Notes under the pieces: model-generated | The model's input: only the letters and a program-made list of their open reading frames with translations | Database searches by the model: none | What the model was told of the DNA's origin: nothing | Assembly: GCF_021245725.1 (NCBI RefSeq) | Contig: NZ_JAJGSX010000011.1 | Span: forward strand, 81,817-145,816 | Source of the DNA: Pseudonocardia sp. TRM90224 | GTDB taxonomy: Bacteria > Actinomycetota > Actinomycetes > Mycobacteriales > Pseudonocardiaceae | Length of the DNA: 64,000 nucleotides | Reading direction: 5' to 3' | Made by a program: the position numbers and the translations under genes | Shown here: piece after piece, positions 17,510-25,554 of the stretch | Layout: each line of letters opens with the position of its first letter | Position numbering within the stretch: position 1 is the first letter of the stretch

Positions 17510-18150
17510 CTCAGCCCCCGTGACGTCGTCAGCCGGAAAAGAAGCAGGTAGACCACGTCGAACAGAACCGCCAGCAGGATCACCCCGAGCGTCCCGCCGA
17601 GCACGAGGTTCAGCGCGTTCGGGCTGCTGATCCGGGAGAGCCCTTCGAAGATGTCGTTGCCGAGCCCCGGCCCCTGGATGTACGCGCCGATCGCGGCGAT
17701 GCCGAGCGTCAGCAGCGTCGAGACGCGCATGCCGGTGAGGATCACCGGCCACGCCAGCGGCAGCTCGATCCGCAGCAGCCGCTGCATCCGGCCCATCCCC
17801 ATGCCCTGCGCCGATTCGACGACGGCGGGGTCGACCTCGCGCAGCCCGACGATCGTGTTGGCGACGATCGGAAGCAGCGAGTAGAGCACCAGCGCCACCA
17901 CCACCGGCGTCGTCCCGATCCCCAGCACGTTGATGAACAGGCCGAACAGCGCCAGCGACGGGATGGTCAGGAACACCGACGTCACCGCGATCGTGAGCTG
18001 TCGCGAGCGCGGCCGGTGGTAGACGGCCATGCCCAGGCCGACCCCGATCACCGTCGCGATCAGGACCGCGGTGATCGTCACCAGTGCGTGCGCTATCGCG
18101 AGCTCGAGGATGTCGTCCCAGCGCGACTGCAGGTACCGGAAGAAGTTCAT
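17506..18150 (-). CDS. Betaine/choline ABC transporter permease (OpuCD type)
   Basis: Second permease, 214 residues from ATG 18150, first gene of the importer operon. It shows about five membrane segments and the coupling loop VVESAQGMGMGRMQRLLRIELPLAWPVILTGM. It is homologous to the other permease but lacks the N-terminal extension; the two should form a heterodimer. A GTTGCC-type inverted repeat lies upstream at 18204-18240, probably the operator for the operon. Confidence 0.88.
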   Translation of the reverse strand: MNFFRYLQSRWDDILELAIAHALVTITAVLIATVIGVGLGMAVYHRPRSRQLTIAVTSVFLTIPSLALFGLFINVLGIGTTPVVVALVLYSLLPIVANTIVGLREVDPAVVESAQGMGMGRMQRLLRIELPLAWPVILTGMRVSTLLTLGIAAIGAYIQGPGLGNDIFEGLSRISSPNALNLVLGGTLGVILLAVLFDVVYLLLFRLTTSRGLR

Positions 18151-18203
18151 CGCTGCTGGCGCGCCTCCCAGCCGTCGTCGACCTGCGGGGACAGTGGCAT
18201 GGT

Positions 18204-18240
18204 GTTGCCGCAGGCACAAGGCACGTGCCGGAGCGGCAAC
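18204..18240. promoter_or_regulatory. Candidate IclR operator upstream of the betaine importer operon
   Basis: Inverted repeat GTTGCCG (18204-18210) and CGGCAAC (18234-18240) with a 23-bp spacer that itself holds the perfect palindrome GGCACGTGCC (18220-18229). The same half-site GTTGCC/GGCAAC forms the tighter palindrome at 19036-19052 on the other side of the iclR gene, so both are probably bound by that regulator. Confidence 0.55.
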
Positions 18241-18251
18241 AAAGTCGATAT

Positions 18252-19004
18252 CTACAGCATTCCGGAGACGGCGGTGGCGCGCTCGGTGAGCGGCGCGAGC
18301 GCCGCCTGCATCGCGTCGTCGTCGAATCGGCCGGCCGGGCCCTGCACGCCCAAGATCGCGACGAGCCGGCCGCCGCGGTCGAGCACCGGGACGGCGATGG
18401 CGTGCAGCTCCGCCTCGCGCTCGCCGCGGGCATGCGCCCACCCCCGCTCCCGGACGGCGGCGACCTCGCGCCGCAGCTCGTCGGCGTCGGTGATCGTCCG
18501 CGGGGTGAACCGCTCCAGCGGCTCGGTGACCTCCGCGCCGGTCCAGGCCAGGAAGACCTTCCCGCTCGCGGTGGCGTGCGGGACGCTCGGCCGGCCGATC
18601 TCCGCGACGCTGCGCACGGTCGACGGGCTTTGCACGAAGTCGATCGTCACGGCGGTGCTGCCGCCGGGCACCGAGAGGTGCGCGGTCTCGCCGGTGCGCT
18701 CCATCAGCGCGAGCAGGTGCGGCCGGACGATCTCGCGCAGATCGACCCGCGCGAGCGCGGCGTTGCCCAGCTGCACCAGCCGCACGCCGAGCCGGTAGCG
18801 CCCGGTCGCCGGGACCCTGCGGACGATCTCCTCCTTCGCGAGCGTGGCGAGCAGCCGCGAGACGGTGCTCGCGTTGATGCCCGTCCGGCGCGCGATCTCG
18901 TTGGTGCCCAGGTCGTCGGGGGCGTCCGCGAGCGCCGCGAGGACCGCGACAGCCCGCTCGACGCCCGCGATGAGCCGTTCCGTTGTCGCGCTGTCGTCCG
19001 CCAT
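18252..19004 (-). CDS. IclR-family transcriptional regulator
   Basis: 250 residues. N-terminal winged helix-turn-helix (about 12-70, with DLGTNEIARRTGINASTVSR as recognition region) and C-terminal effector domain (about 80-250) with the usual PHATASGKVFLAW segment. It lies between the betaine importer operon and the divergent methyltransferase gene, so it probably controls both. It is a close paralogue of the regulator at 42076: the two share NEIARRTG and LPATGRYRLG-like stretches. The effector may be betaine or a related methylamine; this is inference. Confidence 0.9.
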   Translation of the reverse strand: MADDSATTERLIAGVERAVAVLAALADAPDDLGTNEIARRTGINASTVSRLLATLAKEEIVRRVPATGRYRLGVRLVQLGNAALARVDLREIVRPHLLALMERTGETAHLSVPGGSTAVTIDFVQSPSTVRSVAEIGRPSVPHATASGKVFLAWTGAEVTEPLERFTPRTITDADELRREVAAVRERGWAHARGEREAELHAIAVPVLDRGGRLVAILGVQGPAGRFDDDAMQAALAPLTERATAVSGML

Positions 19005-19035
19005 GTACCGTTCCGTTCCTCAGAATGGAAACAGC

Positions 19036-19052
19036 GTTGCCCTGACGGCAAC
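19036..19052. promoter_or_regulatory. Candidate IclR operator between iclR and the homocysteine methyltransferase gene
   Basis: A perfect 17-bp palindrome, GTTGCC-N5-GGCAAC, placed 32 bp upstream of the iclR start and 51 bp before the divergent methyltransferase ATG. The position fits autoregulation plus control of the methyltransferase. A related 17-bp pseudo-palindrome (ATTGCCC-GTA-GGGAAAT) lies beside the paralogous IclR gene at 42859-42875. Confidence 0.65.
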
Positions 19053-19102
19053 AGTACCGCCTGTGCCGGTGTCCGTCGAGATGCCGGACGGAAGGAGCCG
19101 GC

Positions 19103-20149
19103 ATGACCGCAGTGCGCGCGAGCCTGGGGGAGCGGCTTGCCGCCGGGCCGGTGATCTGCGCGGAGGGGTACCTCTTCGAGCTGGAGCGGCGCGGCTACCT
19201 GCAGGCCGGAGCGTTCGTGCCCGAGGTGGTGCTGGAGCACCCGGAGCGGGTGACGGCGCTGCACGAGGAGTTCGTGCACGCCGGGACCGACGTCGTCGAG
19301 GCGTTCACCTACTACGCCCACCGCGAGAAGCTGCGCGTGATCGGCAAGGACCACCTGCTGGAGCCGATGAACCGGCAGGCGCTCGCGCTGGCGGGGAGCG
19401 TCGCTGCTGCCTCGGGGACGCTGCTCGCGGGCAACATCTGCAACACCAACGTCTACGACCCGGCCGATCCGGAGAGCGTGCGTTCCGTCCGGGGGATGTT
19501 CACCGAGCAGGTCGGGTGGGCCGCCGAGGCCGAGGTCGACATGGTCATCGGCGAGACGTTCCGGTACCTCGACGAGGCACTGCTCGCGCTGGAGGTGATC
19601 CGCGCGGCCGGGCTGCCATCGGTCATGACGTTGACGCTGCACGGCGCGGCCGAGACCCGCGAGGGTGTTGCACTGCCCGAGGCGATGCGCCGGCTCGCCG
19701 ATTCCGGCGCCGACGTCGTCGGGCTCAACTGCGGGTGGGGTCCCGCGACGATGGCTCCGCTGCTCGCCGACCTGGTGAAGGCCGTCGACGTGCCCGTCGC
19801 GGCGCTGCCGGTCCCGTACCGGACCGACCCGGCGCACCCGAACTTCCAGTCGCTCGCCGACCCCGGCTACGCGGGCCCGCCGGACGGCCGGCCGTTCCCG
19901 ACGGGCCTCGACCCGCTGACGTGCACCCGCTACGAGATCGCCGAGTTCACCCGTGCCGCGCAGGACGCCGGGGTGCGGTACTTCGGGCTGTGCTGCGGCG
20001 CCGCACCGCACCACGTCCGCAGCATGGCCGAGACGCTCGGCCGCACCCCACCGGCCGCCCGCTTCTCCGAGGACATGTCCCGCCACGTCTACTTCGGCTC
20101 CGAACCCACCCTCGCCAAGCACAACCTGGAGTACGGCCGCACCCTCTAG
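19103..20149 (+). CDS. Homocysteine S-methyltransferase family protein, betaine-homocysteine methyltransferase-like
   Basis: Zinc-dependent methyltransferase, 348 residues. Zinc ligands are visible as the Cys in VGLNCGWGP (about 213) and the adjacent pair in FGLCCGAAP (about 296-297), the pattern of the BHMT/MmuM/MetH N-domain family. It would move a methyl group from betaine or a sulfonium donor to homocysteine, giving methionine. Its position, divergent from an IclR gene and a betaine importer and sharing a candidate operator, favours betaine as donor and dimethylglycine as co-product. S-methylmethionine as donor is an alternative. Confidence 0.8.
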   Translation: MTAVRASLGERLAAGPVICAEGYLFELERRGYLQAGAFVPEVVLEHPERVTALHEEFVHAGTDVVEAFTYYAHREKLRVIGKDHLLEPMNRQALALAGSVAAASGTLLAGNICNTNVYDPADPESVRSVRGMFTEQVGWAAEAEVDMVIGETFRYLDEALLALEVIRAAGLPSVMTLTLHGAAETREGVALPEAMRRLADSGADVVGLNCGWGPATMAPLLADLVKAVDVPVAALPVPYRTDPAHPNFQSLADPGYAGPPDGRPFPTGLDPLTCTRYEIAEFTRAAQDAGVRYFGLCCGAAPHHVRSMAETLGRTPPAARFSEDMSRHVYFGSEPTLAKHNLEYGRTL

Positions 20150-20152
20150 CCC

Positions 20153-20220
20153 GAACTTCCCCACCGTTTTGGGCCCCTGCGCGCTCCGGCGGCGCGCATC
20201 CACCCAAAACGATGGGGAGA
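20153..20220. terminator. Intergenic hairpin, family B copy 2
   Basis: A 68-bp imperfect palindrome just after the methyltransferase stop; outer arms carry TTCCCCACCGTTTTG and its complement. Together with copy 3 it separates the converging methyltransferase and APC permease genes. Confidence 0.65.
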
Positions 20221-20238
20221 TCCGGTGGCGGGACCACA

Positions 20239-20308
20239 ACGTCCCCACCGTTTTGCCAACTTGCACGGGTTCGAGGGTGTGCAGGTTGGCAAAACGGTGG
20301 GGAAGTTC
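20239..20308. terminator. Intergenic hairpin, family B copy 3
   Basis: A 70-bp near-perfect palindrome with the same outer arms as copy 2 but a different inner arm (CCAACTTGCAC). This is the only place in the window where two copies stand side by side. Confidence 0.65.
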
Positions 20309-20330
20309 GCTGCGTCTGGGATGTTGGGCG

Positions 20331-21911
20331 TCAGGCGGCTAGCAGCTGGCCGATCACGACCATCACGACGCCGCCGGCCAGCACCGCGTACGGCAGCATG
20401 CCGGCCCGTTTCGTGGGGGTGAGGTCGACGCCGTCGGGGCCGACCTCGTACATCGACTCGGGGAACTTCCCCTTGTCCACGACGTGGTGCCGGTAGGCGA
20501 AGATCGGCACGATCAGCGCCGCGAAGATCACGCCGGTGAGCAGCGCGCCCTGCCCCCAGACGTTGGCGCCCCACCCGAGCAGCAGCGCGTTGACGAACGC
20601 CAGCACCGCGCCGGCCCCGATCAGGACGGTCGGTGCCCGCCACGGCCGCGCGGCGTGCGGGTTGTCGACGCGGTGCAGCCAGCCGGCGTTCAGGTTCAGG
20701 AAGTTGAAGATCATGTAGCAGACCGTCGACGCGGCCAGCACGAACACGTAGTCGCTCATCAGCAGCAGCACGATGTTGAAGGCGAGGTCGGTCCACATCG
20801 CCCGCGCCGGGGCGCCGTGCCGGTTGGCGCGCCCGAGGTAGCGCGGCAGCCAGCCGTCGACCGAGCCCTGGTACAGCGTGCGCGACGAGCCCGCCATCGT
20901 CGTCATGATCGAGAGCAGCACCGCGAGGATCAGCATGACGACCAGCAGGCTCGCCACGAACGAGCCGCCGCCGACCATGTCGCCCATCGCCGCCGCGACG
21001 CCGGTGTTGTCGACGATCGGGTCGGTCGTGAGCCGGTCGACGCCGAGCGAGCCCTGGAACGCGATCGGCACGAGCGTGTAGATCGCGAGGCACGCGAGGC
21101 CGGCCGCGAAGATCGCCTTCGGGGTGTCGCGCCCGGGGTCGGTGAACTCGCGGGTGTAGCAGATCGACGTCTCGAACGCGTACGCCGACCACGCGGCGAG
21201 GAAGAGCCCGCCGGCCACCAGCGTCCAGCCGTCGAGGTCCCAGGCACCGCTGAGCGGGACGAACGGGCTGAAGTTCGCGCTCGCCACGTCACCGGTGATC
21301 AAGGGCACGATGCCGACGACCAGCAGCGGCACGAGCACCGCGATGCCGATGACGGTCTGCACGCGCGCGGCCCGCAGGATGCCGTGGTGCTGCAGCAGGA
21401 ACACCAGCAGCAGGAACGCGACGGCGATCAGGAACTGGGCGTTGAACCGCAGCTCCAGGCCCTCCTTCAACGCGCTGAGGTCGACCAGCGACACCGACCA
21501 CGTGTTGATCGCGGCGTCCGGTGGGAACAGCGCGGTGAGCAGGTACCCGGCGCCCAGACCTGCGCCGATGGCGAGCACCGGCGACCACGCCAGCCAGTTG
21601 CACCACACCGAGATCGGCGCGACGTACTTCGAGTACGGCGCCCAGGCCATCGCCCCGTACACCGACGCCCCACCCGACTTGTGCGGGTACATCCCGGCGA
21701 TCTCGGCGTAGGTGAAGCTCTGGATCAGCCCGAACGCGACCGACACCGTCCACACCACCACCGACGGCGTGCCGACGGTCGCGGCGATCGACCCGATGGA
21801 GAACAGCACGAGCGCAGGCACGCCGCTCGCGATCCAGAACGCCCCGGTCCAGCTGATCGTCCGCTGGAGGCCAGGGTCTGCTTGCACTGCTGGACGTGCC
21901 GTCTCGGCCAT
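20331..21911 (-). CDS. APC-family amino acid/amine permease
   Basis: Twelve-helix class APC transporter, 526 residues, ATG 21911. The start of TM1 shows ASGVPALVLFSIGSIAATVGTPS, and EIAGMYPHKSGGASVYGAMAW is the typical TM2-loop signature. It is the last gene of the gmaS-mgsABC operon, 13 bp after the 163-residue gene, so it should import or export a substrate of that pathway, for example methylamine, N-methylglutamate or another amino acid. The family fits amino acids and polyamines; the actual substrate is unknown. Confidence 0.85.
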   Translation of the reverse strand: MAETARPAVQADPGLQRTISWTGAFWIASGVPALVLFSIGSIAATVGTPSVVVWTVSVAFGLIQSFTYAEIAGMYPHKSGGASVYGAMAWAPYSKYVAPISVWCNWLAWSPVLAIGAGLGAGYLLTALFPPDAAINTWSVSLVDLSALKEGLELRFNAQFLIAVAFLLLVFLLQHHGILRAARVQTVIGIAVLVPLLVVGIVPLITGDVASANFSPFVPLSGAWDLDGWTLVAGGLFLAAWSAYAFETSICYTREFTDPGRDTPKAIFAAGLACLAIYTLVPIAFQGSLGVDRLTTDPIVDNTGVAAAMGDMVGGGSFVASLLVVMLILAVLLSIMTTMAGSSRTLYQGSVDGWLPRYLGRANRHGAPARAMWTDLAFNIVLLLMSDYVFVLAASTVCYMIFNFLNLNAGWLHRVDNPHAARPWRAPTVLIGAGAVLAFVNALLLGWGANVWGQGALLTGVIFAALIVPIFAYRHHVVDKGKFPESMYEVGPDGVDLTPTKRAGMLPYAVLAGGVVMVVIGQLLAA

Positions 21912-21924
21912 GGCCGACCTCCGG

Positions 21925-22416
21925 TCAGTGAATGGGCTTCTCCCAGCCGTCCAGCGTGGGAGCCACGTAGTTCTCCCCGACGGTTGCCGATCCCGCGAGC
22001 CACGAGCCCAGTTCGGGCTGCGCGAACTTCGCGTGCTTGTGCTTGAGCCAGATCCCGTACGAGTTGCCCTCCTGCAGGTGCTTGATCAGCACCTTGCGGG
22101 CGTACTCGTCCTCGCGCCCCTCCGGGACCTCGAAATGGATCTTCAGGAACGCGTTGGTGTACCGGTCGAAGACGGCGTTCATGCCGTCCTCGCTCATCAT
22201 GTGGATGTCTTCCAGCCAGTTGAGGTCCTCGCCGGGGGTCGCGGCCATGAGGTCGACGTCGTCGACGAGCGAGCGCTCGAACTGGTACGGGAACGTGCGC
22301 CCGGTCAGCTCCTCGGTGTCGATGCCCTGCCGCGTCGTGAGCCGGCGGGCGGACGGGTCGAAGGGCAGGTCGACGGGGCCGGAGCTCGTCCCGGAGGACT
22401 CGGACACTTCAGACAT
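21925..22416 (-). CDS. Conserved-looking 163-residue protein in the N-methylglutamate synthase operon (unknown)
   Basis: Soluble acidic protein without cysteine, signal peptide or membrane helix; I do not recognise the family. It starts at ATG 22416, overlapping the end of mgsC by 8 bp, and is followed by the permease gene after 13 bp, so it is co-translated with pathway genes. Features: an acidic N-terminal tail (1-30), then a compact part with RTFPYQFERSLVDDVDLM and NAVFDRYTNAFLKIHFEVP, and a C-terminal GENYVAPTLDGWEKPIH. A role as small subunit or chaperone of the synthase or ligase is possible but unsupported. Confidence 0.75.
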   Translation of the reverse strand: MSEVSESSGTSSGPVDLPFDPSARRLTTRQGIDTEELTGRTFPYQFERSLVDDVDLMAATPGEDLNWLEDIHMMSEDGMNAVFDRYTNAFLKIHFEVPEGREDEYARKVLIKHLQEGNSYGIWLKHKHAKFAQPELGSWLAGSATVGENYVAPTLDGWEKPIH

Positions 22417-23800
22417 CGCGCATCCCGTCGTTGGCGACGTGCTTCTCCAGCAGGTGCTTGATCTCCGAGAGCGTGCGTTCCTCCGTGACGCCCGGGATGT
22501 ACGTCGTGCCCGCGAGCGGGACCTTCGCCATCGCCGCCGCCTCGGTGGTGAGCGCGCAGAGGTCCTCCGGTTCGAGGCTGTGCACGCTGGTCTTGCCGCA
22601 TGCGCGGGCCAGCATCTGCACCTCCAGCGTGAGCGTGTGCAGGAAGTTGTAGACCCGCTCGGCCGCGGCGTCGACCTCGAGGCGTTTGCGCAGCTCCGGG
22701 TCCTGCGTCGCGACGCCGACGGGGCAGCGCCCGGTGTGGCAGTGGTAGCAGCTGCCGGCCGGGACACCGACCGTGCCCTCGTAGTCGGTGACGCCCGGGA
22801 TCTCCTTGTTGCAGTTGAGCGCCATCAGCGACGAGTGGCCGATCGCGATGGCCGTCGCGCCGAGCGCGAGGCACTTGGCGATGTCCCCGCCGTTGCGGAT
22901 GCCGCCGGCGACGACGAGGTCGATCTCGTCGGCCAGCCCGACGTCCTCCAGCGCGCGCCGCGCCTCTGGGATCGCCGCCATCAGCGGGATGCCGGTCTCC
23001 TCCGCCGCGATGTGCGGCCCCGCGCCGGTGCCGCCCTCCGCGCCGTCGAGGTAGATGATGTCCGGCCCGCACTTCGCCGCCATCCGCACGTCGTCGTAGA
23101 CGCGCGCGGCGCCCAGCTTCAGCTGGATCGGCACCTGGTAGTCGGTGGCCTCGCGGATCTCCTGGATCTTCAGCGACAGGTCGTCGGGCCCGAGCCAGTC
23201 GGGGTGCCGCGCGGGGGAGCGCTGGTCGATCCCCGCCGGCAGCGAGCGCATCTCGGCGACCTGCTCGGTGACCTTCTGGCCCATCAGGTGCCCGCCGAGC
23301 CCGACCTTGCAGCCCTGCCCGATGAAGAACTCGACGGCGTCGGCGAGCATGAGGTGGTGCGGGTTGAACCCGTACCGGCTCTGGATCACCTGGTAGTACC
23401 ACTTGGTCGAGAGGTCGCGTTCCGGCGGGATCATGCCGCCCTCGCCGGAGCACGTCGCCGTGCCGGCCATCGACGCGCCCTTGGCCAGCGCCATCTTCGC
23501 TTCCAGCGACAGCGCGCCGAAGCTCATCCCGGTGATGTAGACGGGGATGTCGAGCTCGATCGGGTTCTTCGCGAACCGCGCACCGAGCACGGTCTTCGTC
23601 TCGCACTTCTCGCGGTAGCCCTCGATGACGAACCGGGTCAGCGTGCCCGGCAGGAACATCAGCTCGTCCCAGTGCGGGATCGGCTTGAACATCGAGAAGC
23701 CGCGCATGCGGTAGCGGCCCAGCTCGGACTTGACGTGGATGTCGTTGATCACTTCGGGCGTGAAGATCCGGCTGTGCCCGAGAACCTGCTTGTCGTCCAT
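22409..23800 (-). CDS. mgsC: N-methylglutamate synthase-like subunit C, glutamate synthase FMN/Fe-S domain
   Basis: Flavoprotein of 463 residues equal to the FMN-binding synthase domain of glutamate synthase as a separate gene. Visible: FGALSLEAKMALAKGA, the FMN/phosphate-binding region YLDGAEGGTGAGP, VAGGIRNGGDIAKCLALGATA, and a 3Fe-4S cluster motif CYHCHTGRCPVGV (about 365-377). In the N-methylglutamate pathway MgsABC makes N-methylglutamate from a gamma-glutamylmethylamide or methylamine input. Order A-B-C after a glutamine synthetase-like gene supports this assignment over glutamate synthase. The alternative is a GlxD-like protein of unknown role. Confidence 0.8.
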   Translation of the reverse strand: MDDKQVLGHSRIFTPEVINDIHVKSELGRYRMRGFSMFKPIPHWDELMFLPGTLTRFVIEGYREKCETKTVLGARFAKNPIELDIPVYITGMSFGALSLEAKMALAKGASMAGTATCSGEGGMIPPERDLSTKWYYQVIQSRYGFNPHHLMLADAVEFFIGQGCKVGLGGHLMGQKVTEQVAEMRSLPAGIDQRSPARHPDWLGPDDLSLKIQEIREATDYQVPIQLKLGAARVYDDVRMAAKCGPDIIYLDGAEGGTGAGPHIAAEETGIPLMAAIPEARRALEDVGLADEIDLVVAGGIRNGGDIAKCLALGATAIAIGHSSLMALNCNKEIPGVTDYEGTVGVPAGSCYHCHTGRCPVGVATQDPELRKRLEVDAAAERVYNFLHTLTLEVQMLARACGKTSVHSLEPEDLCALTTEAAAMAKVPLAGTTYIPGVTEERTLSEIKHLLEKHVANDGMRDV

Positions 23801-23809
23801 CCGGCGCTC

Positions 23810-24601
23810 CTAGAGAACGAGCTTGCGCTCGGTGGGCTCGAGGTTGTCGTAGTTCCACAGCTTCTTGCCGCACACGAACTTGCGGAACGTGTCGGGCCGG
23901 TCCATCCGGTAGATGCGGAACTTGCGGTCGATCAGCTCGTGGTCGGCGTCGGTCATCTCGGCCTCGACGCAGTCGACGCCCAGCGCGGCGACCTTCCCGC
24001 CCACGTAGAGCTGCCCGTCGTACATCGAGTCGCCGAGGCCCTGGCCCGCGTCGCCGCAGATGATCTGACGGCCGCGCTGCATCATGAAGCCGGTCATCGA
24101 GCCGACGTTGCCGCCGACGATGATCGTGCCGCCCTTCTGGTCGATCCCGGTCCGCGCGCCGGCGTGGCCGCGCACCACGAGGTCGCCGCCGCGCAGCGCC
24201 GCACCGGTGAGCGAGCCGGCGTTCTTGTCGATCACGACGACGCCGGACATCATGTTCTCCGCGACCGACCAGCCGACGCGCCCCGTGATGTGGATCTCGG
24301 GGCCGTCGATGAGGCCGCACCCGAAGTAGCCGAGGCTGCCGTTGATCGTGATCCGGCAGCGGGTGAGCAGCCCGACCGCGATCGAGTGCTGCGCCCCGGG
24401 GTTGTGGATGGTCAGCTCGGTGACGCCCTCGGTGTAGAGCAGCCGCCGCGCCTCCAGGTTGATCTGGCGCGGGGTGAGCCCGGCCGCGTCGAACTCGGCC
24501 GTCTCCCCGGCCACCGTCGCGATCATCGGAGCCTTGGTGTCGGGCTCGGCGAGGCCACGGTGGTCGACCCTGTGGGAACTCTTGGGTGTCACCTGCTCCA
24601 C
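23810..24601 (-). CDS. mgsB: N-methylglutamate synthase-like subunit B, GXGXG beta-helix domain
   Basis: 263 residues, equivalent to the C-terminal right-handed beta-helix of glutamate synthase. The repeats are visible as GSLGYFGCGLIDGPEIHITG, GGDLVVRGHAGARTG and GGTIIVGGNVGSMTG (about 95-185), a structural domain without known catalytic residues. The GTG start overlaps mgsA by 13 bp and mgsC follows after 9 bp. A later in-frame ATG (MIATVAG) could be the true start because the first 25 residues look unconserved. Confidence 0.8.
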   Translation of the reverse strand: MEQVTPKSSHRVDHRGLAEPDTKAPMIATVAGETAEFDAAGLTPRQINLEARRLLYTEGVTELTIHNPGAQHSIAVGLLTRCRITINGSLGYFGCGLIDGPEIHITGRVGWSVAENMMSGVVVIDKNAGSLTGAALRGGDLVVRGHAGARTGIDQKGGTIIVGGNVGSMTGFMMQRGRQIICGDAGQGLGDSMYDGQLYVGGKVAALGVDCVEAEMTDADHELIDRKFRIYRMDRPDTFRKFVCGKKLWNYDNLEPTERKLVL

Positions 24602-25518
24602 ACCAGCACCTCCCGCTCGTAGGGGTCGTAGGTGTCGATCTCCCGGTTCAGCACGGCCCTGATCGCGACCTCCTCCGACGCCAGCGCCACCAGGTCGTCC
24701 GCTTCATAGAGCACCAGCGGCTTCGCGGCCATCTCGTCCTTGGCCACCCCGAGCTGGTCGGACGTGACGACGAGGTAGGTGAAGACGCCGTCGAGGTCGT
24801 CGAGGCTCTGCTTCATCGCCGTCTCCAGCGAGAGCCCGTCGGACATCCGCTGCGCGATGTAGACGGCGATGATCTCCGAGTCGCACTCCGACTGGAACCG
24901 GTGGCCCATCCGCTCCAGCCGCCGCCGCCACTGGTGGTAGTTGGTGAGCTGGCCGTTGTGCACCACCGCGACATCGGAGAACGGGTAGGCCCAGTACGGG
25001 TGCGCGCCGGCGATGTCGACGTCGCTCTCGGTCGCCATCCGCACGTGCCCGATCGCGTGGGTGCCGCGGAACCCGTCGAGCCGGTACTGCTCGGCCACGC
25101 TCCTCGCGTCGCCGAGATCCTTGACGATCTCCAGCGAGCGCCCGAGGGAGAGCACCTCCGCGCCGGGCACGTCCTCGACGAAGTCGGCGAGCGGCTTCAG
25201 CTCGCCGTCGTAGCGGAACGTCGCCCGGTAGGCGTACTCCGACTCGCCCTGCACGCGGTCGACGCTCGCGCCGAGCTTCGCCAGCCGCGCCTCGACCTCA
25301 CGACGGTTGCGCTCGAGTCGCTCGGTGAAGTCGAAGTCGCGGTGCTGCGTGGGGTCGGCCAGCGTGAAGCGCATGACGGTGAGCTCGTTCGGCTCGCCGT
25401 ACAGCGCGTACCCCGTCGAGTCGGGGCCGCGGTGGCGCATCGACTGGAGCATCCTGGCCATGTCGCGGCCGACGTCCCCCGTCCGGCCCCGGTAGATGAT
25501 CCCTGCGATTCCGCACAT
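24589..25518 (-). CDS. mgsA: N-methylglutamate synthase-like subunit A, class II glutamine amidotransferase
   Basis: 309 residues. The start is fixed at ATG 25518 because the amidotransferase needs its catalytic Cys as residue 2 (MCGIAGI) and because AAGGGGA lies 6 nt upstream; the earlier ATG 25524 would bury the Cys and sit on the ribosome site. Further motifs: MRHRGPDSTGYALYG, HVRMATESDVDIAGAHPY and VVHNGQLTNY, the PurF/GltS N-domain pattern. In this set it would hydrolyse the amide of glutamine or gamma-glutamylmethylamide and channel the amine to MgsC. Confidence 0.85.
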   Translation of the reverse strand: MCGIAGIIYRGRTGDVGRDMARMLQSMRHRGPDSTGYALYGEPNELTVMRFTLADPTQHRDFDFTERLERNRREVEARLAKLGASVDRVQGESEYAYRATFRYDGELKPLADFVEDVPGAEVLSLGRSLEIVKDLGDARSVAEQYRLDGFRGTHAIGHVRMATESDVDIAGAHPYWAYPFSDVAVVHNGQLTNYHQWRRRLERMGHRFQSECDSEIIAVYIAQRMSDGLSLETAMKQSLDDLDGVFTYLVVTSDQLGVAKDEMAAKPLVLYEADDLVALASEEVAIRAVLNREIDTYDPYEREVLVWSR

Positions 25519-25554
25519 GGGCATTCCCCTTCACAACAGGGCAGTTCAGGCAGT

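Noticed and set aside
22409..25518. Split assimilatory glutamate synthase (GltB in pieces)
   Set aside because: No GltD small subunit is present, and the three-piece order after a glutamine synthetase-like gene matches N-methylglutamate synthase clusters.
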